Shown in pieces: positions 43,387 to 49,513 of a stretch of DNA of 49,513 bases. The notes under the pieces were generated by a model. The model ran no database searches and was not told the origin of the DNA. It worked only from the letters and a program-made list of their open reading frames with translations. A program made the translations under genes and the position numbers. How positions within the stretch are numbered: the stretch's first letter is position 1; each line of letters begins with the position of its first letter. The DNA comes from Ardenticatenaceae bacterium (GTDB lineage: Bacteria > Chloroflexota > Anaerolineae > Promineifilales > Promineifilaceae): NCBI GenBank assembly GCA_020634315.1, contig JACKBV010000031.1:1-49513 (forward strand). Direction: 5' to 3'.

Positions 43387-44482
43387 GCCGGGTTTGCTGC
43401 ACGTTGAGGATTTGACCGTGGCGTATCACACAGGCGCAGGATGGCTGGAAGCGGTACGCGATTTCACGCTGACGATTGCGCCAGGGCAAACGTATGGATT
43501 GGTGGGAGAAAGTGGTTCGGGCAAATCGACGATTGCGCTGACGATTATGCGCTATTTGCGCAACGGCCGTTCCCGGCAAGGCGCAGTTTGGTTTAACGGC
43601 CGTAACCTCCTCACCCTCCCCCCGCACGACATGGCGCACATCTGGGGCAAAGAAATCAGCTTTGTGCCGCAAGACCCATTGTCGGCTCTGAACCCCTCTT
43701 TACGCATTGGCGAACAAATCGCCGAAGTGCTGCGCCAACATCTACACCTGGACAAAAAGAGCGCCGCAGCGCGGGCCATCGCTTTGCTGGACATGGTACG
43801 CATTCCCGATCCGCCGCGCGTAGCAGCCAGTTATCCGCATCAACTCAGTGGCGGCATGCAGCAGCGCGTGATGATCGCCATGGCGCTGAGCACCGAACCG
43901 CCGCTGCTCATCCTCGACGAACCAACCACCAATCTTGATGTGACAACGCAAGCCGCCGTCCTTGATTTGCTGCGCGAGTTGATTGCCGCGCGACAAACGG
44001 CCGTTCTCTATGTCACGCACAATCTCGGCGTCGTCGCCCAGGTCTGCGACCGGGTTGCCGTGCTTTATGCCGGGGAATTGGTGGAAGATGCCCCAACGCA
44101 CGCCCTTTACCGGCAGCCGCTGCATCCTTACACACAAGGGCTGCTCGACAGTGTGCCGCAGTTGGGCCAGCACAAAGCTCAAATCCAATTGGCGGCTATT
44201 CCCGGCCAGATTCCCGCGTTAGGACAGCGGCCAACGGGCTGTGTCTTTGCGCCGCGCTGCCCGCTGGCAGTTGAGATATGCCACGCGGAACGGCCGTTTC
44301 TGGACACAGCAGCTGCGGAAAACGGCCGTTTCGTGCGCTGCCACCGCTGGCCGGAAATTGCTGCGGGAGAGGGGGGCGTGAAGAAGGAGGGGAGAAGAGA
44401 GAGGAAGAGGGAAGAGGGAAGAGGGAAGAGGAGGAGAGAGGAGGGAGGAGAGAGGAGGGATTGTTGCAGGTGGCGGATTTAA
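43376..44482 (+). CDS. ABC importer ATPase, DppD/OppD-like, with purine-tract-encoded charged tail
   Basis: This 368-residue ATPase has Walker A GESGSGKST (about 43), signature LSGGMQQR, Walker B LLILDEPTTNLD, and the oligopeptide-family C-terminal cysteine motif CVFAPRCPLAVEICHAERP. Beyond about residue 335 an uninterrupted 81-nt purine run (44380-44460) encodes only Lys, Arg, Glu and Gly, giving a tail (KKEGRRERKREEGRGKRR) absent from normal homologues. It starts at TTG 43376 behind GGGGG, overlapping the permease end, and overlaps the next ATPase gene. Five ACGGCCGT copies lie inside, two of them encoding NGR. Confidence 0.93.
   Translation: MESKPGLLHVEDLTVAYHTGAGWLEAVRDFTLTIAPGQTYGLVGESGSGKSTIALTIMRYLRNGRSRQGAVWFNGRNLLTLPPHDMAHIWGKEISFVPQDPLSALNPSLRIGEQIAEVLRQHLHLDKKSAAARAIALLDMVRIPDPPRVAASYPHQLSGGMQQRVMIAMALSTEPPLLILDEPTTNLDVTTQAAVLDLLRELIAARQTAVLYVTHNLGVVAQVCDRVAVLYAGELVEDAPTHALYRQPLHPYTQGLLDSVPQLGQHKAQIQLAAIPGQIPALGQRPTGCVFAPRCPLAVEICHAERPFLDTAAAENGRFVRCHRWPEIAAGEGGVKKEGRRERKREEGRGKRRREEGGERRDCCRWRI
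44380..44460 (+). repeat. 81-nt uninterrupted polypurine tract inside coding sequence
   Basis: Only A and G occur, with repeated GAAGAGG and GGAGG units. It encodes the odd tail of the first ATPase and lies directly in front of the second ATPase start, where its many GGAGG units could act as ribosome sites. It shares repeat units with 28483-28579. Confidence 0.95.
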
Positions 44483-45501
44483 GCGTTTATTTTGCGACGC
44501 GGCGCTCATTGGCACAAATGGCACGCGGGCAGGCTGCGCCGCCGGTCAAAGCGGTGGATGGCATCAACCTGGAAGCGGCCCGCCAACAAACCTTGGGCAT
44601 TGTCGGCGAAAGCGGCAGCGGCAAAACGACGTTAGCCCGCGCCATCATTGGTCTGGCCGAACGCACCGCCGGCGACATCAGGCTGCTCGGCCTTTCGCTG
44701 CCACCCAAACTGTCTCGCCGCCACAAGGATTTGCTGCAACAGCTGCAATATGTCTTTCAAAACCCGGAAGAAGCGTTGAATCCTTATTTGACGGTGGGCG
44801 AAACGCTGCGACGGCCGTTTATCACCCTCGCCCAACACACACGCGCAGAAGCGGATACGGCCGTTCAGCAGCTGCTTACCGCCGTGCGCCTCCCCGCCAC
44901 CTATGCACAACGGCTCCCCAGCCAACTGAGCGGCGGCGAAAAACAGCGCGTCGCCATTGCCCGCGCCTTTGCCACCCACCCAGATTTACTCATCGCCGAC
45001 GAAGCCGTTTCCGCACTCGATGTCTCTGTGCAAGCCTCCATTCTCAATTTGCTCAGCGAACTCCAGCATGAACACCACAACACACTGCTCTTCATCTCCC
45101 ACGACCTGGCCGTGGTCGGCTATCTGGCAGATGAAATTGCCGTCGTTTACGTCGGGCAGTTGATGGAAGTGGCCGCCGCCGCCGCTTTATTTGCGCCGCC
45201 GTACCATCCCTACACAGAAGCATTGTTGTCGTCCATCCCCCTTGCCACGCCGGATGCGGCACAGCAGCAAATACGCCTGCAAGGCGATGTGCCCAGCCAG
45301 ATTAACAAGCCATCCGGCTGCCCATTTCACCCCCGCTGCCCTCGTTATCTGGGCGAAATTTGCGCCAGAGAAACACCGCCCTGGCAAACACACGCGAACG
45401 GCAAACGCATATTTTGCCACATTCCCCTATCTGAATTAACGCGCCAACAGGCTCAACTTATCCCCCTGGAAACACCGGAAACAGGCGTAAACACACTATG
45501 A
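44461..45501 (+). CDS. ABC importer ATPase, DppF/OppF-like
   Basis: This protein of about 346 residues starts at TTG 44461, right after the polypurine tract; TTG 44464 or GTG 44470 are alternatives. The frame opens upstream to 44278 only because the tract and adjacent palindromes are open in this phase. It has Walker A GESGSGKTT, a Q-loop QYVFQNPEEALNPYLTVGE, signature LSGGEKQR, Walker B LLIADEAVSALD and H-loop FISHDLAVV. It ends in the family cysteine motif CPFHPRCPRYLGEIC. It overlaps the previous gene by about 22 bp and the next start (ATGA). It powers uptake with its DppD-like partner. Two ACGGCCGT copies lie inside the gene. Confidence 0.9.
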   Translation: MLQVADLSVYFATRRSLAQMARGQAAPPVKAVDGINLEAARQQTLGIVGESGSGKTTLARAIIGLAERTAGDIRLLGLSLPPKLSRRHKDLLQQLQYVFQNPEEALNPYLTVGETLRRPFITLAQHTRAEADTAVQQLLTAVRLPATYAQRLPSQLSGGEKQRVAIARAFATHPDLLIADEAVSALDVSVQASILNLLSELQHEHHNTLLFISHDLAVVGYLADEIAVVYVGQLMEVAAAAALFAPPYHPYTEALLSSIPLATPDAAQQQIRLQGDVPSQINKPSGCPFHPRCPRYLGEICARETPPWQTHANGKRIFCHIPLSELTRQQAQLIPLETPETGVNTL

Positions 45502-46442
45502 CCAAATACATCATTCGCCGCCTGGGATTCCTGGCCTTAACCTTACTGCTGACCTCCCTGATTGTCTTTGCCGTGACGCAGCTGCTGCCCGGTGATGTGG
45601 CACGCATTGTCTTGGGGCGCGAAGCTGGAGAAGAAGCGCTGGCCGCTTTCCGTGAAACATATGGCTTAAATGACCCGCTGCCGGTGCAATACGTAAACTG
45701 GCTGGGTAATTTTCTCAGTGGCAACTGGGGAACCTCTATCAGCACCCGCACCGACATCTTCCCCACCGTCATGCAGCGCTTGCGCAATTCGGCGATGCTG
45801 GCCGTCGTCACGCTGATGATCTCTGTGCCGCTGGCCGTCATTCTCGGCGTCATTGCCGGTCTCAATGAAGACAAGCTGGCCGACAATGTGATTAGCATCG
45901 CCTCTCTCGCTGTCGTGGGATTGCCAGAGTTTGTGACCGGATTGGTACTCATTGAGCTGTTTGCGCGGCGGCTGGACTGGCTGCCCGCCAACTCTTCTAT
46001 TCGCGTGGATGCCACGTTTGCCGAGGCGCTGCCAATGCTGATTTTGCCCGCACTGACGGCAACCCTGGTATTGCTGGCTTACATTGCGCGGCTAACGCGG
46101 GCTGGTGTGGTGGAGGAATTGAAACGGCCGTATGTGCGCACCGCCATCCTCAAAGGGCTGCCCCGTCGCACGGTCATCGTCAAACACGTACTGCGCAATG
46201 CGCTGCTGCCAACCATCACCGTCATCGCCATCAGCTTCGGCTGGCTCATCAGCGGCCTGATTGTCATCGAAAATGTCTTCAACTACCCTGGCATTGGCCG
46301 ACTGCTCGTCTTTTCCATTGACCGGCGCGACTTGCCCACCCTGCAAGCGGTGACAATGATCACCGTCCTCGGCTTCGCCATTGCCAACCTCATCGCCGAC
46401 CTTCTTTACGCCGCCCTCAACCCCCGCATTCGCCTCGATTGA
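45498..46442 (+). CDS. ABC importer permease, DppB/OppB-like
   Basis: This 314-residue membrane subunit has the canonical N-terminus (YIIRRLGFLALTLLLTSLIV, then FAVTQLLPGDVARIVLG) and six helices. The EAA-type loop is VEELKRPYVRTAILKGLPRR (about 210), followed by LIVIENVFNYPGIGRLLV. It starts by ATGA overlap with the ATPase stop. Being last in the operon is unusual: in most systems dppB directly follows the binding-protein gene. It closes a complete five-subunit importer. Confidence 0.94.
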   Translation: MTKYIIRRLGFLALTLLLTSLIVFAVTQLLPGDVARIVLGREAGEEALAAFRETYGLNDPLPVQYVNWLGNFLSGNWGTSISTRTDIFPTVMQRLRNSAMLAVVTLMISVPLAVILGVIAGLNEDKLADNVISIASLAVVGLPEFVTGLVLIELFARRLDWLPANSSIRVDATFAEALPMLILPALTATLVLLAYIARLTRAGVVEELKRPYVRTAILKGLPRRTVIVKHVLRNALLPTITVIAISFGWLISGLIVIENVFNYPGIGRLLVFSIDRRDLPTLQAVTMITVLGFAIANLIADLLYAALNPRIRLD

Positions 46443-46451
46443 CCCAACGAC

Positions 46452-47522
46452 TCACTGCGTCTCGGTCACTTTGCGAATGGCACGCGGTGCATCCACATTC
46501 AAATCACGCGTATGAGCCAGGTGCATGGCAAAAAGCTGCCCCGGCACAATGGCCGTAATCGGGGAAAGCCATTCGGGCACACCATGCGGCAGCGCCAGCG
46601 GAATACGTGCCAATTCTAATGTCGCCCCATCATCGCTAATGCCAACGATCTCCGCTTCACGATCCCGCAAGATGCGCATAAAGTCTTGCATTTCGGGCAG
46701 CATGACCCCGGCAGGCGCAATGACAATCACGGGAAACCCCGGCTCAATCAAGGCCAGCGGCCCATGCAAAAAGTCGGCGCTGCTGTACGGCTCGACAATG
46801 GTGTAAGTCAGCTCCTTCATTTTCAGCGCCATTTCAAAGGCTGTGGCGTAATTAAAACCGCGCCCAATGACAACGGAACGCTGCATGTAGCGATAACGAG
46901 GAGCTACCGCAGCAATGGGCGCACTCATCGCCAATGTGGCCGCAACGGCATCGGGAAGCTGTTGGAGGGCGGTTTCCATCTCCGCATCAGCCGCCAGCAA
47001 GGTACTGAGCAGCGCAACGGCCGTTAACGAACTGCTATAACTCTTCGTCGCCGCCACTGCCTGTTCCGCGCCCGCCTGGAGATTGATCACAAAATCACCC
47101 TGTGCCGCCAGCGGCGAAGTGGGTGTGTTGGTGAAAACGGCCGTTAACGCCCCCTGCCGCCTCGCCTCCGCCAACACCGCGACAATATCCGGGCTTTTAC
47201 CGCTCTGGCTGATACCCAGCACCAACGCATCCCCAAACTGGGGCGGTCGCTTGTAAATCGAGAACAAACTCGGCGTTGCCAGCGTCACCGTCAGCCCATT
47301 AAACGCGCCCAACACGTATTGAGCATAACGACCGGCATTATCACTGGTGCCACGCGCGGCAATGACCACATGCCGGATTTGCCGCGCGTGTATGGCCGCC
47401 GCCAGCGCGGCCATCGGCGCACGTTCTGCTGCTAAAAAGCGACGCAGCACGGCTGGTTGTTCATGAATTTCCTGGTAAAGATGGGTAGTTGTTAACATGG
47501 TTTTGGCGTGCGACAACATCAT
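46452..47522 (-). CDS. SIS-domain aminosugar-phosphate enzyme (GlmS-C-terminal-like deaminase/isomerase)
   Basis: This 356-residue protein has two SIS domains and no glutaminase domain, similar to the C-terminal half of GlmS and to NagB-II/AgaS-type enzymes. Motifs are IAARGTSDNAGRYAQYVLG, LGISQSGKSPDIVAVL, EQAVAATKSYSSSLTAVALL, RGFNYATAFEMALKMKELTY and DFLHGPLALIEPGFPV. A likely role is converting glucosamine or galactosamine 6-phosphate to the ketose phosphate plus ammonia. ATG at 47522 overlaps the stop of the upstream gene (ATGA); ATG at 47498 is an alternative. It converges with the ABC importer operon. Two ACGGCCGT copies lie inside. Confidence 0.85.
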   Translation of the reverse strand: MMLSHAKTMLTTTHLYQEIHEQPAVLRRFLAAERAPMAALAAAIHARQIRHVVIAARGTSDNAGRYAQYVLGAFNGLTVTLATPSLFSIYKRPPQFGDALVLGISQSGKSPDIVAVLAEARRQGALTAVFTNTPTSPLAAQGDFVINLQAGAEQAVAATKSYSSSLTAVALLSTLLAADAEMETALQQLPDAVAATLAMSAPIAAVAPRYRYMQRSVVIGRGFNYATAFEMALKMKELTYTIVEPYSSADFLHGPLALIEPGFPVIVIAPAGVMLPEMQDFMRILRDREAEIVGISDDGATLELARIPLALPHGVPEWLSPITAIVPGQLFAMHLAHTRDLNVDAPRAIRKVTETQ

Positions 47523-49243
47523 TTCTCTGGTAAGGGCAGCAAGGCGCGATCATCTGTAACGGCCGTTCCCACCGCAGGCCAACGCGCAAACGTAGCCGGG
47601 TCATACAGGCCAATGCCAAGCATCCCGCCCCCAGCCACCGTTTCCGGCAAAGTCAGCACATGTTCATCGGCAATGAGAACACCCACAGGCCACACCGGCA
47701 GCGGGTAACTATTTTGCACGGGCTGCGCGTCATTTTGCCCGATAATTTGCCCGTCCGCGTCCAGCCAATGCACAAAAACAGTGGCGTATTGGGTCAACGG
47801 CCGTTCCGCTGCCCAAAACAGCGTCACAGCCCAATGCGTCGCATCTTGCTGCGCCACCGTGTATCCACGCAAAACAACGCCATCCCCAAAATGCACATCA
47901 GCGGGCAGCATAGCGGCGGGAGCTTCAGCCCGCAGCCAGGTCGCTTGCGCCACAAGCTGCGGCTGCTGCCAATAGCCAGTCGCCATGCCCGAAACCGGCG
48001 CGGTACGCAAGCGCAGCTGCCCCCCTTGCCCGGCATAAGCAGCCAGGTCTACATCAAATGCGTGCGGCGCAACGCCGACCAACGCGGTCGCCAGTTCTGT
48101 CTCATTCCACAACAGCGTAAAACGAAGCTCCCCTGTGCCATCGGTCTGCGCATTGGCAATAAAACGGCCGTTTCGCGGCAAAGTCAACGCATAACTCAAT
48201 TCCGACTCGGCTGGCGTGACAATGGCCGGCATCGGCACCTGGGTCGTCGTCACCAAACGCGCTTCCGGCAGCCGCTGCGCCGTCCAGAGCAGGCTGATCA
48301 AATCATCAACAAGGCGCGGCTGCTCGACGGCCAGCGCAGGCACAGCCGCCGCCGTTGTCGGTGCCAATGTCGTCGCGGCAAAGGGTGGCAGCCGTAAACG
48401 GCCGTCTCCCACCTGCCACACCAACAAAGCGGCCAACAATCCGGCACACACCCAGCCCGCCACGCGCAGGCGCGGCTGCACCGTCGGCCATGCCGCAATC
48501 ACAAAGAGCAGGCTGAGAACGGCCGTTACGCCCAACAAAACGGCCGTCCAACTCCCTTTGAGAAAATCCGGCTTATACTGCTGCAACCGCAGCCGAAAAA
48601 CCTGCGGCAGCAGCTGCTCGCCAAACGCCTGTGCCCAGGTGCGGCCAGGCAAAGCAGAGACATAGGTACGCAGCACCACATTCCCCGGTCGCCAATATTC
48701 ATTCAAACGCAGCGCCGCGCCCAGCCGGTCGCCACCAACCGTTTGCGTGATGGCCGCTTCCTGCCAGGTGGCTTGCGGTGCCGCCAGCGTCACCTGAAAT
48801 GATTGGCCTTGCGCCTGTGCCACGCGCGGCAAACGCAGTCGATACCAACCGCCTGTTTCGCCCTGCGTCAATGGCAGCACGGCCGTATAGATGGTCGCAT
48901 CTGGCATGGTGAGGGTGACGGTAACGGCCGTTTCCGTCGATCCCGCCAGCCACACTTCCAGCCCAACCAGCCCATCCGCGCCGCTAACAAAGCTTTGCGT
49001 CACCTGATTTGGGCCGTAAAAGGCAAGCGGGGCCGGATCGGGCACGCCCGGCGCTTCTTGCACTTGCGTCCAGGGGCGCGGGAAGAGGTAATGGGCATCG
49101 TAAAACATGGGCACCTGCACCTGCGGGCCGGTCGCTGTCGCCCGCCACCACCCCGCACTGCCCACAACAAGCAGCATGAGAAGAAGAACGGCCGTTACAA
49201 ACCAGGGGGAGAGAAGGCGGGATTGAAGAGAACTGTGTTTCAT
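47519..49243 (-). CDS. Membrane-associated extracytoplasmic protein, function unknown
   Basis: This 574-residue protein has an N-terminal signal/anchor helix (FVTAVLLLMLLVVGSAGWW) and a first beta-rich domain (about 60-200; FVSGADGLVGLEVWLAGS and VTVTLTMPDATIYTAVLPLT). Two further helices lie in the middle (WTAVLLGVTAVLSLLFVIAAW and VAGWVCAGLLAALLVWQVGD), and a long second extracytoplasmic region follows (about 300-574) with VRGYTVAQQD-like beta segments (read VLRGYTVAQQDATHWAVTLF). I do not recognise a family. It lies between a DUF2142-like protein and a SIS enzyme, so a role in surface glycan assembly is possible but unproven. Nine or so ACGGCCGT copies lie inside, the densest in the window. 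Confidence 0.75.
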   Translation of the reverse strand: MKHSSLQSRLLSPWFVTAVLLLMLLVVGSAGWWRATATGPQVQVPMFYDAHYLFPRPWTQVQEAPGVPDPAPLAFYGPNQVTQSFVSGADGLVGLEVWLAGSTETAVTVTLTMPDATIYTAVLPLTQGETGGWYRLRLPRVAQAQGQSFQVTLAAPQATWQEAAITQTVGGDRLGAALRLNEYWRPGNVVLRTYVSALPGRTWAQAFGEQLLPQVFRLRLQQYKPDFLKGSWTAVLLGVTAVLSLLFVIAAWPTVQPRLRVAGWVCAGLLAALLVWQVGDGRLRLPPFAATTLAPTTAAAVPALAVEQPRLVDDLISLLWTAQRLPEARLVTTTQVPMPAIVTPAESELSYALTLPRNGRFIANAQTDGTGELRFTLLWNETELATALVGVAPHAFDVDLAAYAGQGGQLRLRTAPVSGMATGYWQQPQLVAQATWLRAEAPAAMLPADVHFGDGVVLRGYTVAQQDATHWAVTLFWAAERPLTQYATVFVHWLDADGQIIGQNDAQPVQNSYPLPVWPVGVLIADEHVLTLPETVAGGGMLGIGLYDPATFARWPAVGTAVTDDRALLPLPEK

Positions 49244-49255
49244 TTTATCGCCCTC

Positions 49256-49513
49256 TCATAAGTAATAGCGCGGCAGCACATAGCCCAGCAGCGCCACCAA
49301 ATTAAACAAAATCATCGCGACGCGCAGCAGCACATGAGCCGCTGCATGCCAGCGGCGCGGCACAAAATAGAGCAGCCCCACCACAAAAAGGATGAGCATG
49401 GGAATCATTGTGCCCAACCAATAGCGCCCTTGCAGGCCACGGCCGTTTCCATACTCCCACCAAAAGGTCAGGTCATACACTTGCAGCAAAAGCGCGGGCA
49501 GCACAACAATCAA
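49256..49513 (-). CDS. C-terminal end of a DUF2142-like polytopic membrane protein (start outside window)
   Basis: The last 85 residues are visible and the frame is open at the window edge, so the gene continues beyond it. The GLQGRYWLGTMIPMLILFVV segment resembles the QGRY-x-x-P motif near the C-terminus of DUF2142 and related glycosyltransferase-like membrane proteins. Another helix follows (RVAMILFNLVALLGYVLPRYY). It ends 12 bp before the next gene. One ACGGCCGT copy is at 49439-49446. Confidence 0.65.
   Translation of the reverse strand: MIVVLPALLLQVYDLTFWWEYGNGRGLQGRYWLGTMIPMLILFVVGLLYFVPRRWHAAAHVLLRVAMILFNLVALLGYVLPRYYL

Overview
This is a gene-dense, moderately GC-rich bacterial window of about 49.5 kb. 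It holds 35 or so protein genes, no RNA genes that I can recognise, no CRISPR array and no transposase. The content fits a filamentous or heterotrophic member of the Chloroflexota, Anaerolineae-like. The reasons are a Hanks-type Ser/Thr kinase with a large duplicated ectodomain, GAF/PP2C phosphatase signalling, a eukaryotic-type UDP-glucose pyrophosphorylase, class III fructose-1,6-bisphosphatase, a stand-alone RND pump with a giant insertion, repeated TSUP/UspA pairs and a DUF2142-like membrane protein. This lineage call is an inference from gene content only.

Layout. 1-7265 (+) is a signalling and envelope cluster: a multi-GAF PP2C phosphatase cut by the window edge, a LOG-family protein, a transmembrane Ser/Thr kinase, a beta-lactamase-fold lipoprotein translationally coupled to it, and a secreted protein. 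7198-11290 (-) holds UDP-glucose pyrophosphorylase, a TPR protein, a membrane-anchored gluzincin-like peptidase and an AEC transporter. 11380-13540 (-) holds a HEAT-repeat protein and the site-2 protease RseP. 13706-17703 (-) holds a tandem UspA protein, a TSUP anion exporter, a small membrane protein and an SLC13/TrkA-C permease. 17825-24334 (-) holds a two-domain methyltransferase, a 1573-residue RND pump and its MarR regulator, with two operator-like palindromes in front of marR. 24469-28268 (-) is a second stress/anion-transport group (UspA, Na/Pi-cotransporter-like protein, UspA, TSUP). 28584-31356 (-) is an OmpR-type two-component system. 32040-33899 (+) is glmS. 34235-39330 (-) holds a PH-domain protein, a lone receiver protein, class III FBPase and a NarL-type two-component system. 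39402-39553 is a broken nitrilase remnant. 39577-40494 (-) is a DMT-family transporter. 40805-46442 (+) is a complete five-gene peptide-type ABC importer operon. 46452-49513 (-) holds a SIS-domain aminosugar enzyme, a large membrane/secreted protein and the end of a DUF2142-like protein.

The most striking feature is genome-wide in style rather than a gene. The 8-bp palindrome ACGGCCGT, usually within AACGGCCGTT and often within GGAAACGGCCGTTTCC, occurs about 80 times (81 by hand count). That is roughly one per 610 bp, where about one copy in total would be expected by chance. It lies mostly inside coding sequence in all three reading phases, giving recurring TAV, NGR and RP peptide signatures. 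It behaves like the highly iterated palindrome HIP1 (GCGATCGC) of cyanobacteria, but with a different sequence. Other structures worth attention are the roughly 675-residue six-fold repeat inserted in the RND pump, three tandem 17-bp palindromes upstream of the OmpR-type system, an 11-bp-phased Pho-box-like array, long polypurine tracts (one translated into the tail of an ABC ATPase), and a perfect 17-bp intercistronic hairpin after the ABC binding-protein gene.
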